Assembly (NCBI RefSeq): GCF_000379965.1
Contig: NZ_KB904327.1
Coordinates: 682,001 to 746,000, forward strand
Origin: Hoylesella nanceiensis DSM 19126 = JCM 15639
GTDB lineage: Bacteria > Bacteroidota > Bacteroidia > Bacteroidales > Bacteroidaceae
Direction of reading: 5' to 3'
Length of the DNA stretch: 64,000 nt
The first letter of the stretch is position 1. Each line of letters opens with the position of its first letter. The notes beneath the pieces were generated by a model. It worked only from the letters and a program-made list of their open reading frames with translations, was not told the DNA's origin and made no database searches. Position numbers and translations under genes: made by a program. This document shows, piece after piece, positions 18,150 through 28,400 of this stretch.

Positions 18150-18247
18150 ATTATGATGTGTTTTTAAGATCATTCTCAGTGCATCATAATATTACTCATA
18201 CACTAATTTTAAACGACCTTTAAACCGTGTTACATTCACTTTTGCAC

Positions 18248-19633
18248 TTATTGTGCCATACTTTTCACCACAGCAATAAGCTTTTCACCAAGTTCTTCTG
18301 CCTCTTTTAAAGTAGAAGCTTCGCTATAAACACGAATAATTGGCTCAGTGTTACTCTTGCGAAGATGTACCCATGAATTAGCAAAGTTAATCTTTACACC
18401 ATCAATATCGATGATTTCCTCATTGCTATACACTTCTTTTACCTTTGCAAGGATAGCATCTATATCTGCAGTTGGAGTAAGATCGATTCTGTTTTTCGCC
18501 ATGAAATACTCAGGATAGCTTGCCTTTAACTCGCTAGCTGTACAGCCTTTATGAGCTAAGTGTGACAAGAAAAGGGCAACACCAACAAGTGCATCACGAC
18601 CATAATGGCTCTCAGGATAAATAACTCCACCATTACCTTCACCACCAATAACAGCATTTACATTCTTCATTTGAGTGGTAACGTTCACCTCTCCCACAGC
18701 TGCTGCGGTGTATTTGCCACCATGTCGTTCAGTAACATCACGCAAAGCACGAGTTGAGCTGAGGTTAGAGACAGTGTTTCCTGGTGTTTTTGACAATACA
18801 TAATCAGCAACACTAACAAGTGTATACTCTTCTCCAAACATCTCTCCGTCCTCTGAAATAAATACCAAACGATCGACATCTGGGTCTACTACAATACCAA
18901 GATCATAGCCACCTTTAGCCATTTCTCCCATAATCTCGCCAAGGTTCTTTGCCAATGGCTCTGGATTGTGAGCAAAATCACCTGTTGGTTCACCATTAAG
19001 TACCTTATATTCAACACCTAAAGCATCTAAGAATTGAGGCATAATAATACCTCCAACAGAATTCACTGCATCGACAAGTACTTTAAAATGTGCATTTTTT
19101 ATAGCCTCACGATCAACAAGTTTCAAATTAAGAACACTGTCGATGTGACGTTGATTGAATGAATTATCTTCTGTATATTTACCCAAGTTGTCTACCGAAG
19201 CATATTCAAAGTCTTCTCTTTCAGCAATAGCTAAAACCTCTTCTCCATCTGCTGCGGTTAAGAATTCACCCTTTTCATTTAGCAGTTTCAAAGCGTTCCA
19301 CTGACGAGGGTTGTGACTTGCTGTAATAATAATACCTCCAGCAGCTTGTTCCATTGTAACTGCAAGCTCGGTAGTTGGGGTGGTTGCCATACCTATGTTT
19401 ACGACATCATAGCCAATACCCATAAGTGTTCCACACACAATGTTACGAACCATGTCGCCAGAAATACGTCCATCACGTCCAACAACAATGGTATTGCTCT
19501 TACTTTTACCGCTTCTACGAATGAAAGTGGCATAAGCTGAGGTAAATTTCACGATATCTAAAGGGTTAAGAGTATCACCTGGCTTTCCTCCGATCGTTCC
19601 TCTTATACCCGAAATGGATTTAATAAGTGTCAT
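18248..19633 (-). CDS. glmM: Phosphoglucosamine mutase
   Basis: A 461-residue alpha-D-phosphohexomutase. The active-site phosphoserine is in TASHNP (104-109, Ser106), the metal loop is DPDVDR (about 246-251), and the sugar-binding EGNGGV and C-terminal phosphate-binding RKSNTEPIIRVY are present. The form without the usual N-terminal extension, starting SISGIRGTIGG, is the GlmM type of Bacteroidota. It makes glucosamine-1-phosphate for UDP-GlcNAc, feeding peptidoglycan, LPS and the wecB reactions. It is followed within 40 bp upstream by the DUF4827 gene and probably co-transcribed with it. Confidence 0.9.
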   Translation of the reverse strand: MTLIKSISGIRGTIGGKPGDTLNPLDIVKFTSAYATFIRRSGKSKSNTIVVGRDGRISGDMVRNIVCGTLMGIGYDVVNIGMATTPTTELAVTMEQAAGGIIITASHNPRQWNALKLLNEKGEFLTAADGEEVLAIAEREDFEYASVDNLGKYTEDNSFNQRHIDSVLNLKLVDREAIKNAHFKVLVDAVNSVGGIIMPQFLDALGVEYKVLNGEPTGDFAHNPEPLAKNLGEIMGEMAKGGYDLGIVVDPDVDRLVFISEDGEMFGEEYTLVSVADYVLSKTPGNTVSNLSSTRALRDVTERHGGKYTAAAVGEVNVTTQMKNVNAVIGGEGNGGVIYPESHYGRDALVGVALFLSHLAHKGCTASELKASYPEYFMAKNRIDLTPTADIDAILAKVKEVYSNEEIIDIDGVKINFANSWVHLRKSNTEPIIRVYSEASTLKEAEELGEKLIAVVKSMAQ

Positions 19634-19670
19634 AAATTATAATAATTGTGTTAGTAATCAATATTAGTTA

Positions 19671-20315
19671 TTATTTACCTCGCTGATAAGTAACGGTATA
19701 GAAACAAGGATAAACACGCTGAGATGCGTTTGATTGTCCTTCAGAATGAGGTACAATAAGGTTCACTTTAGCTAAATTATCGCTATCATTAACCAATCTT
19801 CCAAGCTTAATATATGCTAAAGGTACAAGCCAACCGTTAGGAACTGATGTACTATTGTATATACGTGCCATTAAACTTGAACCGCTATCGAACGATGCGC
19901 TGTATGTAGAATAATAACGACGAACTGTCATTTTATCTACCAATGAAGCAAAAGCCATATCTAAGTTTGAAGATTGTAATGAGTCTGTTAATAGGTTAAT
20001 CTCCTTATAACGGCACAACACGGTTGCACTTTCGTTATGCTTAAGAATCTCTCCCACTCCTCTATTAACAATTTGCATATATACTCCTGTGTTTTTAAAC
20101 AACACATATTCATTCTTTGAAACGTCTGTTACTGTGTCATTTGCAAGGAACTCCTCTTCAGAAATAACCTTAATATTGTTATCTCTTATATACTTTGAGA
20201 TGGCAGAACGCTCACGTTCTTTCTGATCTGCATAAGTGTCAGAGTCTTTACACGAAAAAAGTGTGGCAATGCTACACAACAATACTGCTAATAAAGTGAT
20301 ATTTCTTATTTTCAT
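19671..20315 (-). CDS. DUF4827 lipoprotein
   Basis: A 214-residue lipoprotein: short basic N-terminus, hydrophobic stretch and lipobox ending at Cys22 (ATLFSC). The body has the DUF4827 pattern (VISEEEFLANDTVTDVS early, VLCRYKEINL midway, GWLVPLAYIKLGR late), a family with an FKBP-like appearance found next to glmM in related genomes. The function is not established. It precedes glmM on the same strand with 37 bp between them. Confidence 0.8.
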   Translation of the reverse strand: MKIRNITLLAVLLCSIATLFSCKDSDTYADQKERERSAISKYIRDNNIKVISEEEFLANDTVTDVSKNEYVLFKNTGVYMQIVNRGVGEILKHNESATVLCRYKEINLLTDSLQSSNLDMAFASLVDKMTVRRYYSTYSASFDSGSSLMARIYNSTSVPNGWLVPLAYIKLGRLVNDSDNLAKVNLIVPHSEGQSNASQRVYPCFYTVTYQRGK

Positions 20316-20358
20316 TAATATATAAATTTAATTGCGTTCTTTATGTTCATTGACGCCA

Positions 20359-20403
20359 TTGCACTGCAAAATGAGTGCAACAACAGCTTTATTTGCAAAG
20401 TTA
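20359..20403 (-). promoter_or_regulatory. -7 element and a dyad upstream of the DUF4827-glmM pair
   Basis: TAACTTTG (20403-20396) fits the -7 box, but no good -33 TTTG lies 19 bp upstream. Just inside the leader, TTGCACT (20359-20365) and AGTGCAA (20374-20380) form a 7-bp dyad with an 8-nt loop. Confidence 0.5.
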
Positions 20404-20462
20404 AGAAAAAGAAAAGAGAGTGAGAAAGAATATTTCTCTTTTTACGTTTTTTATGCGCCAAT

Positions 20463-20506
20463 TATTAAATAATGCCCCTCTAAAAGTATAACTTTTATAG
20501 AATTAG
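20463..20506 (+). repeat. Two degenerate 22-bp repeat units at the DUF1304 3' end
   Basis: AGTATAACTTTTATAG and following bases (20485-20506) fit the repeat consensus at most positions and include the DUF1304 stop codon. The block before it (20463-20484) ends in TCTAAA as other units do. TAAAAGT-ATA-ACTTTTA forms a small perfect hairpin here. Confidence 0.4.
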
Positions 20507-20857
20507 AAGAGATAAAAATGCCAAGAAGGGCAAAAATCCTTGCTTAATTAATATCTTCCAGCTACTTGTTAGTGCCCCATAAATTGCAACAAGAACACAA
20601 TATACAAGTAGAATGCAAGATAATTCTTTTCCGTTTTCAGAGCAAAAAGCACTATAAAGTAAGGCAAGGGCAATGAGCCCATTATAGACTCCTTGGTTCT
20701 TCATAAGTGTTGTAAAATGCTTTTCTCTCAATACATCTTGAGGAATATTGAACACTTTCGATGTCTTTGCCGATGAAGTTGCAATGGTTTCGAGATACAT
20801 AATATAAAGAAAGAGTAATGAAACCAAAGCGATTAATACTTGACTTATGATGTGCAT
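20495..20857 (-). CDS. DUF1304 membrane protein
   Basis: A 120-residue protein with four predicted membrane helices: residues about 5-22, 57-70, 78-94 and 100-119. The pattern MYLET in helix 1, then KNQGVYNGLIALAL, matches DUF1304 small membrane proteins, whose role is unknown. It stands alone on the minus strand between the DHH phosphoesterase gene and DUF4827. Its last codons overlap a degenerate repeat unit. Confidence 0.82.
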   Translation of the reverse strand: MHIISQVLIALVSLLFLYIMYLETIATSSAKTSKVFNIPQDVLREKHFTTLMKNQGVYNGLIALALLYSAFCSENGKELSCILLVYCVLVAIYGALTSSWKILIKQGFLPFLAFLSLLIL

Positions 20858-20976
20858 AGTGCTGTTTTATTATTTTCTATTTTAATTAGCTACAAGATTG
20901 GTTTTTCTTTTACATCAACATTCAACACAAAAGAATTCTCTCTTGCTGCGGTTTATGAAACTAACCAACTTAAAGA

Positions 20977-20992
20977 AGAGCATTTATGCTCT
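20977..20992 (-). terminator. Small hairpin downstream of the DHH phosphoesterase gene
   Basis: AGAGCAT-TT-ATGCTCT is a perfect 7-bp stem with a 2-nt loop, 9 bp past the stop at 21001. The following minus-strand bases are only moderately T-rich, so it is a weak terminator candidate. Confidence 0.45.
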
Positions 20993-21000
20993 ACAACTGC

Positions 21001-22038
21001 TTATTTTAAGAGGTGAGCATAATGCTCAATTGCACGACGAGTGATGTCCACCGCCTCTTCAATAGTGCAGTTTAAGCGACCTCCACTTGCATTTAAATGG
21101 CCTCCACCATTATAAAATTGTGCTGCCATTTCATTACATGGGAAGTTATCAACAGAACGAAGACTAACTAAAATTGTATTCTCTTTCAAACTATCTTCAC
21201 GCAAAGCAATAGATAGTTTCATTCCTTTTATCTTCAAAGGCTCGTTCACTAAACCCTCTGCATCACCCTTTGTGAAATGGAAATTATCCATATCTTCTCG
21301 AGTAATAGCGAAATATGAGGCATGGAAATCATCTAAAACATTGAGTTTTTGACACATCATATAACCTCTAAAACGTATTGCCCAAGCACTATAATTGTTA
21401 TAGACGTTGCGATAGATCTTATCTTTATCGAAGCCTTTTGTTAGCAACTGACTGATAATAAAGAATATTTCGGGATAAGAAGAGTTGTAAGTAAATCCTC
21501 CTGTGTCTGTCATCATTCCACAATAGATCGCTACGGCACAATGCTTTTCAATGGCATCAAAATAATTCATCTGCCATATCAAGCGGAAAACGATCTCACT
21601 TGTACTGCTAATTGCTGGATTAGAGATGCACAATAGAGTATCCATTGAAGGATTTAAATGGTGATCTATCATTATTTTAGGGGCTTTGCATGCCTCTAAA
21701 GCATCTTTCATCTCCTCTACTCTACTTGCAGTATTGTAGTCTAAACAGAATACTAAGTTGGCAGAATCAAAGAGTTCGTTTACTTTTTCAGGGTGTTTAT
21801 CGTGTCTAACAACCTTTTCTACATGAGGAAGCCAACGCAAAAAATCGGGGAAAGCGTCGGGAACAACAACAGAAACATTCTTCTTAAAGCATGTAGTTAA
21901 AAAGTCGTACCAAGCCAAAGACGATCCTAAAGCATCCCCATCAGGACTTTTATGGCAGGTAATAACAATATTATCGGCACTTTCTATGGCATTTCTCAGG
22001 GTATTAATCTCTATCTCGTTTAGTAAATTTATATTCAT
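21001..22038 (-). CDS. DHH-family phosphoesterase (NrnA-like)
   Basis: A 345-residue protein with the DHH/DHHA1 layout. CHKSPDGDALGSS (28-40) supplies metal ligands, FCLDYN has Asp100, IDHH (124-127) is the DHH motif, and GGGHLNASGG (about 316-325) is the DHHA1 substrate motif. NrnA proteins hydrolyse nano-RNA and 3'-phosphoadenosine 5'-phosphate, and related members act on cyclic dinucleotide products. Length and motif spacing fit NrnA rather than RecJ. The gene appears to be transcribed alone. Confidence 0.9.
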   Translation of the reverse strand: MNINLLNEIEINTLRNAIESADNIVITCHKSPDGDALGSSLAWYDFLTTCFKKNVSVVVPDAFPDFLRWLPHVEKVVRHDKHPEKVNELFDSANLVFCLDYNTASRVEEMKDALEACKAPKIMIDHHLNPSMDTLLCISNPAISSTSEIVFRLIWQMNYFDAIEKHCAVAIYCGMMTDTGGFTYNSSYPEIFFIISQLLTKGFDKDKIYRNVYNNYSAWAIRFRGYMMCQKLNVLDDFHASYFAITREDMDNFHFTKGDAEGLVNEPLKIKGMKLSIALREDSLKENTILVSLRSVDNFPCNEMAAQFYNGGGHLNASGGRLNCTIEEAVDITRRAIEHYAHLLK

Positions 22039-22123
22039 ATTTTAACCTTATTCTTTTGTACCGAAAGAAGTCTTAGAGATGAATCGTTTATCAACTACTC
22101 ATCTCTAAGAATCTTATTATCAT

Positions 22124-23035
22124 TTAAAATAACTTGTTAGGATATACTCCTTCGTTAACAAGAGCTTGGATTCTATCAACAGTTGCTTGTCTGTCGGCAG
22201 AATAAGTCACTCCAAACCACTTACTTGTAGTGTCTAGTACTTTTACGGTTGAAGTGCCTTTGTTCACCAATTCATTTACCATTAAAGGAATAAAGAATTC
22301 TGCTTTAGGGTTAGCTTGGTTCTTTGGATCGCTTAAGAATTGTTTGAAATAAGCATCGCTATGTGCAAAATAATCTGGAGTAAAGCCCCACATGTTCATA
22401 GAAACAGGAGTATTATCTTCAATTGCTACCCATTCTCCGTTCTCATCTTTATACGATACTTTTCCATCAACACGCATAATTTCTGTGCGTTCTACAACAG
22501 TTGTAAGTAAGTCGTTTTCATCTTTAGAACAAACACCACGTGCAACGGTTCCATTTTCACTAAGAGTGTTACCTACACGGAAGCCAACCATAGCGTAAGT
22601 GTTTGTTGAATTGTCTGGAAGATCAGCTAAGAACTTACCGATAACCATAAAAGAGTCACGATTATAGAAGTCATCACAGTTGATAACACAGAATGGTTCA
22701 TGAATCAAATCCTTAGCCATCATCACTGCATGGTTTGTTCCCCATGGCTTTTCACGGCCTTCTGGCACTGTAAAACCTTCAGGAAGTGCATCTAATGATT
22801 GGTAGCATACCTCTGTAGGAATGTGTCCTTCATACTTAGAAAGCACCTTTTCACGGAATTCTTGTTCAAAATCCTTACGAATAACGAATACGATTTTACC
22901 GAATCCAGCCTTGATTGCATCATAAATAGAATAGTCCATGATGGTCTCTCCATTAGGACCTAATCCATCAAGTTGCTTCAATCCGCCGTAACGGCTGCCC
23001 ATACCTGCAGCCAAAAGAACTAATGTTGGTTTCAT
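22124..23035 (-). CDS. Sugar-1-phosphate nucleotidyltransferase family protein
   Basis: A 303-residue protein with the nucleotidyltransferase start LVLLAAGMGSRYGGLKQLDG (5-24) and an NCDDFYN metal-binding segment (about 119-125). It most resembles the NTP-transferase family near UTP-glucose-1-phosphate uridylyltransferases but lacks a clear substrate signature. It probably makes an NDP-sugar or similar activated phosphate. No sugar pathway gene sits next to it, so the substrate stays open. Confidence 0.8.
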   Translation of the reverse strand: MKPTLVLLAAGMGSRYGGLKQLDGLGPNGETIMDYSIYDAIKAGFGKIVFVIRKDFEQEFREKVLSKYEGHIPTEVCYQSLDALPEGFTVPEGREKPWGTNHAVMMAKDLIHEPFCVINCDDFYNRDSFMVIGKFLADLPDNSTNTYAMVGFRVGNTLSENGTVARGVCSKDENDLLTTVVERTEIMRVDGKVSYKDENGEWVAIEDNTPVSMNMWGFTPDYFAHSDAYFKQFLSDPKNQANPKAEFFIPLMVNELVNKGTSTVKVLDTTSKWFGVTYSADRQATVDRIQALVNEGVYPNKLF

Positions 23036-23148
23036 AAAAATATGATTTAAAGGGTTATTAATTAATTTATTATTGTTTATTTCTTTATCTATACTATTTT
23101 ATTATATCACTCATTTCGAGTTGAAAGTTCTACTTTAAGCCTCTATTC

Positions 23149-25470
23149 TTAGAATGGATAACCGATGGCAAAATTCAAATTCTGACCTTCTTTGAAACTC
23201 TTTATATTGTAGAAACCCGAAGAATAAGGTGTATGTAACGCCACTCCCCAGTCTACTCGAATAACAAGGAACTGCATATCATACCGAATTCCAAGTCCTG
23301 TTCCTAACGCCATCTGTTTAAATACATTCTTTATTTTAAATGTAGAGTTGGTTCTATAATCTTCTGTTAGAGCCCAAACGTTACCTGCATCTAAGAATAA
23401 TGCGCCATAGAAGTTACCTATAAGATGTCTTCTATACTCTAAATTGGCTAAGAATTTGATATCGCCTGTCTGGTCAAGATATGATGTTTGCGTCTGATCT
23501 ACATGATAAGCACCTGGTCCTATCGTACGAATATTGAACGCTCTGACGCTATTTGCACCTCCAACATAGAATTGTTCGCTGTATGGAGCGATTGATGAAT
23601 TACCATAACTCCATATACATCCAGCATTGATATGGCCCACAAGCGAGCTTTTCTCATTGAATTTCCATGTTTTTGTGAAGTCGGTTTCTACCTTAAGGAA
23701 TTGAGCATAAGGGTTTTTAAACATCTTCTTATTCTTCTTATTCCACTGATATCCACCTGTAAGGTAGCCTAAAGAAATAAGGTTTCCTGCCTCACTAAAA
23801 GCCAATTGCCATCGTATAGGATTCTGAAAGAAGCTTGGACTGTTATAAGTATAGGCGAAATACATCTTTGGTATGAACTTATCTTGCATGGTATATTGCA
23901 GATATGTGCTCTTACTTACAATATCTTTGAACTTCTGAGTGCTCTTTGCCATATAGTCGAACTGCACAATTAAAGGACTAAACTCGAAAGATGACTTTAC
24001 AGAAGTTTGCCAATTAAAAGTCAATTCGCCTGAAACGATGTGGCGTTTAAAGTATCCTGCCCTATTAACAATATCCGAAGACATCTTAATTATTGATGTA
24101 GGCGGACGATATAGCTTATGTTGTTTCACCAAAGGAAGGAACAATTTGGGTACTCTTAACGACAAATCACCTCCATAACTATAAGAATTGAAGCCCGTTG
24201 AGTTTCCTTCTGACGAGTGACCTGTTTGCCATTCATAGTTACCATGTAAGTTAAACTCCACTATTTCACCTCTTCTAAAGGCATTACGCTTAGCAAAACC
24301 AAGTACGACAGCAGGGCCTAAACGTCCTGTTGTCTTTCCTTTTACATTGGTTTCAATAAAGAAATCATAGGGTTTATCTAACACTGCTTGAATTAACATG
24401 TCCATTGTTTTAGACTTACTAGCTGTATCTAAGGGAGCAAAGTTAATATCAACACTGTTGAATATACCTAAAGATCCAAGGCGATTAAGCGACTCTGTGT
24501 AATTACTATCATCGTATTTCTGACCTGGGAAAAGGCGTAATTCACGCAAAATAACCTTTGGACGCACTCTAGGACGATTTCCATTGAAAAACACTTTGTA
24601 GTGAGCATAGGTCATTGAATCGGTTAATTGTTCCTCTGCAGAGGTCTTAATAGCTAGCAATGCCTTACCTATGCGCCAAGAATCTAATGTTCCTTTGCTC
24701 AAACTATCCACCAATTGCACTCTGGTTAACACCTTTCCTGGTACAGAAACGGTATCAGCAAGGAAAGTTGTGTAATCTTGTTTATAGTAATAAAGACCTT
24801 TATAACGGAATGTTTTATAAATCCTTTCTCGTTGTTCTTCTAACTTTGAGACGTCAAAAATATCGCCTTTATGCAAAAGAATAGCTCCATTAAGGCTCTT
24901 TAAGTAATTCATTTCTCTCTCAGGAAAGCCTACAAACTCTACTGAATCTATTCTAAATAAAGGTCCAGGTGTGACATTATAAGCCACTTTTGCCTTTTTT
25001 ACATTCTCTGTTGATTCGATATTATAATCTACTTCACCACGAAGATAACCATGAGAGCGCAACACTTGTTGTGCAACAGAAGCACGCAAAGCAGGGTTTA
25101 CATTAGCTATTAACACAGGCTTTTTACCAAATGTCTTTGTAATCCACTTACTTAATCCACTCTTCTTTGTACTAAACTCATTCCAAATCCATAGTCCTAT
25201 GGGGAAAGGAGAACGCAAAGAACTACTTCCAAACAATGCTCCATTAGGCTGAGTAGCTAACGCTTCTTCTATTTCTTCTTGCACTGTTACGAAGTGTTTG
25301 GCATCTTCGTTCTTCTCATAGTTTATCTTTGAGATTCCAACAAAAAGTTGTTCATCTTGTGGAATACTTTTAGTTGTAGAACAAGATGTAAGGATTAAGC
25401 CCCCTATTAATAATAGGTGGAAACCCAAACGATATGTTTTGAAATATTCTTTTAGTGCTTTATATATCAT
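23149..25470 (-). CDS. tamL: TamL: lipoprotein of the TamA/BamA (Omp85) family
   Basis: A 773-residue protein with a lipobox ending at Cys30 (GGLILTSC), a POTRA-like periplasmic region (about 40-350) and a C-terminal 16-strand-type barrel region ending in phenylalanine (AIGYPF), as outer-membrane barrels do. The barrel motif VGGANSVRAFNIRTIGPG (about 635-652) is the Omp85 VRGF-like loop. In Bacteroidota a lipidated TamA homologue pairs with TamB in outer-membrane assembly. The start overlaps the tamB stop by one base, so they form one operon. Confidence 0.88.
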   Translation of the reverse strand: MIYKALKEYFKTYRLGFHLLLIGGLILTSCSTTKSIPQDEQLFVGISKINYEKNEDAKHFVTVQEEIEEALATQPNGALFGSSSLRSPFPIGLWIWNEFSTKKSGLSKWITKTFGKKPVLIANVNPALRASVAQQVLRSHGYLRGEVDYNIESTENVKKAKVAYNVTPGPLFRIDSVEFVGFPEREMNYLKSLNGAILLHKGDIFDVSKLEEQRERIYKTFRYKGLYYYKQDYTTFLADTVSVPGKVLTRVQLVDSLSKGTLDSWRIGKALLAIKTSAEEQLTDSMTYAHYKVFFNGNRPRVRPKVILRELRLFPGQKYDDSNYTESLNRLGSLGIFNSVDINFAPLDTASKSKTMDMLIQAVLDKPYDFFIETNVKGKTTGRLGPAVVLGFAKRNAFRRGEIVEFNLHGNYEWQTGHSSEGNSTGFNSYSYGGDLSLRVPKLFLPLVKQHKLYRPPTSIIKMSSDIVNRAGYFKRHIVSGELTFNWQTSVKSSFEFSPLIVQFDYMAKSTQKFKDIVSKSTYLQYTMQDKFIPKMYFAYTYNSPSFFQNPIRWQLAFSEAGNLISLGYLTGGYQWNKKNKKMFKNPYAQFLKVETDFTKTWKFNEKSSLVGHINAGCIWSYGNSSIAPYSEQFYVGGANSVRAFNIRTIGPGAYHVDQTQTSYLDQTGDIKFLANLEYRRHLIGNFYGALFLDAGNVWALTEDYRTNSTFKIKNVFKQMALGTGLGIRYDMQFLVIRVDWGVALHTPYSSGFYNIKSFKEGQNLNFAIGYPF

Positions 25471-28400
25471 TATTTTACTTCTTTTGTTGGTTGAGTAACT
25501 GCGGGAATACTATCATTCTCTACGACATTATTTTTCTTTTCCTTAGTTTTAAAACGGAAGATGTCTTGGAAATGTTGTAGTTTTCGTCTCCACAAGAAGC
25601 CCACTTCATATTCTCCAATATAACCATCAAGCCAATCATACGAGTCACGTTTATAGTAACCTTTAAGGTATTTATTTGAGTTAGGATTCAAACGATATTC
25701 TACAGTGATGTTATCTAAGAAGGTATCTTTTGTACCTTCGACGTTTGTTCCACCCGAAGAGAAGCTTCCTCCGACAATCACATTTAATCTATTATCAAGG
25801 AATCGTTTTGCAAACTTAACCGAATAATTGGTTCGTGTACTTCCCGAAGCATCATTACTATTATCCATATTGAAGCTCATATCAAAGGTTTTCAATGCAC
25901 TTCCTGTGATAGCATTAATCTGTGACTGCAAGAAAGAGTTTAAAGATGAACTCATTGAGAAGTTATTTGAGGCTCCACCATATAAGTATTGACCTGTGGT
26001 TAGCATTGTTACTGCAATCTTTCCACGCTCTTCTTTACTCATTGCTTGTAGCTGATTAGCGATATCTGTATCCTCTTGACAAGACACAATGAACTCTAAT
26101 CCCATATTCTTTAGGGTGTTTGTCACCTTCACTCCACAATTAAATAGCACCGCTCTCTTAGCTCCTTCTTGAGTAGTAACAGTAGCTTTGTTTTGCTCTG
26201 TCGCTGTAATTTGAATTGTTGGGTTCATTGCTTCTCCTTTAAATTCAACATAACTACCTTCATCAATGATAAAGGTTTTCAAAGGAATTACAGGCAAAGA
26301 ATATTTCATTTCACCACTTCTAATAGTATAACGGCCATTTAATTGAATTTCATTTGCATTACTATATCTCATTCGAAGCTCTCCACCTCCAATCAAATCT
26401 ACATAGTTTGAATGGTCAGTATTGAGATCACAACGCACATGAGCATCATTATCTACATTGATTCTAAGATCCATTTCTAATCCATTTACAGTAGGTTTCT
26501 TCACCACTTGACCTTTTTTCTCTCTAAAATCAACGAATGTTACGAGTCCTTCAAAGCGGTTATCGTTATTCAATGGAGAATCTAATAGGATGTAAGTCAT
26601 ACTTGTTGAACCTAATACATCTAACGTTCCTCGCATCTTTAATTGCGATAATGGACCTGCAACAGAACCTGCAAAGTTCACCCATGCCTTACCAAATGCA
26701 AGTGATTTTCCATTATCTTCAGCATCTATCAATAGATAATTATTGGCTTTCATCTTTAGATTGAGCTTCATATTATCTAGATCTGAGAAATCAAAATAAC
26801 CCGAAGTTAAGAGCGGTTCTTCGTTATGTGAATAGAAATTGAAATTCTCGAAGAGTAAATTACTTCCCACAATGCGTACTGGGTCATCGTCCATTTTAAG
26901 CTCAATACCATAAGGAACACTTACAAGATAAGCGGAATCAAGATATACCTCACCATTTACATTTGGCTTATCAGGCGTTCCTTTCACTGCAAGAGTACCA
27001 TCTGCATAACCCTTTAGACCTACTATCTGATCTGGAATAAATCCATTTACGATAGATAAAGGTGTGTGTTGCAAAGACAAGTTCACATCTAACGCATCTT
27101 TCTTGGTTGGATTATAAGAACCCTCTACAATTGCAATTTCTTGATTATCACGCATCAAGCGGCCATCAACAGCATGACTTCCATCTGACAAAGGCATATA
27201 AACTAGCTCTGTAGAAAGATTGCCCAAAGGACTATTTTCATAGACCATTCGATCTATTTTCATAGACGATGACACTGAAATAGATTTATCCTTTTTCATA
27301 AAATGCAAGTCGCCATTCAGCATTCCCTGCATCTTTGGCATGAAAGGCATGATGCTTAACATCTGCGCAACATCAAAATCTTGAAGCGAAAGAGTTACGT
27401 CTTGCATTCCATCTTCACTTTCATTGTTGCTATATATGTGAATACCTGTTTTGTCTTTAGCCAACAATGCCACATCTGCATATATGGTTTGCGTATCAGA
27501 TATATAAACATAATTGCTGTCATTCACGGCAAATTCTTTATAACCAAGAATAACATTCTTATCTTTTATACTCGCTCTTACGCCCTTAGGTTCTATCTCT
27601 CCTTGCAAACCTAATGCCAAAGCAAGTTTGTTTTTAGAGTCATATAACTTCGTATTGAGCGTTAAATCTTTATTCAACACACTACCATCAAAGAGCGCAT
27701 TAAATACATATTGAGGGTTTCCAGGAGCATTTCGCACCTGAGCAGTGTACTTCAATTGGTTATCTTGCGACACCATATAAAATCGAACCGTATCGATTTG
27801 GTTAGCTTGCGCATAGATATCATATATTTCTGCACTACCATTTAAGCCCATAGAAGGCGATGCCTGCATATCAATATTGGCCGAACCAATCTTATAACCA
27901 TAACGTTTTAAGATTTTCATAAACATGTTATTCGGTCCTGTGGTAAGGTTGATATGTGCTAAAGGCAGCTTCTTTTGTATCTGAAGATAATCGAACTGCT
28001 TATTACGGATCTGCTTTTGAACTATGGATGATAAAGCATTACCTTGTTTCAGTAGATATTTATAGCCTCCTTTTGCATTCAATTGTAACTGAAAATCGCC
28101 ACAAGAAACATTTGCATAAGTAGAATCACGACGTGTTACAGCATTAAAAACAACGTGTTGAGGGTGATAATCTTTCGTACTATCACGTACAATAATATTA
28201 TCTACATCACCAAATGCCTTATAATTGTCTTTTAAATCGGTTGTTAATCCCACTCTACCTCTAAATCCAACAGTAAGAGGTTCATTCACAATACGAAGCT
28301 TATACAAATCGGCTTTAGAGAGATTGCATACCGCTGTGGCATCAACCAATCGCTTACTCATCAACGCATCTGCATCGATTGTACCAAAAAGCAATTCGTT

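Larger units (their letters stand above)
17727..18247. other. Convergent intergenic region at the end of the polysaccharide cluster
   Basis: This 521-bp gap has no gene. It holds 22-bp repeats (17794-17925), a plus-strand terminator (17926-17964), a 7-bp dyad ATACGAA/TTCGTAT (about 17999-18029), one copy of ATAGAGTCAA (18032-18041) and a strong hairpin at 18103-18149 that ends glmM transcription. Confidence 0.75.
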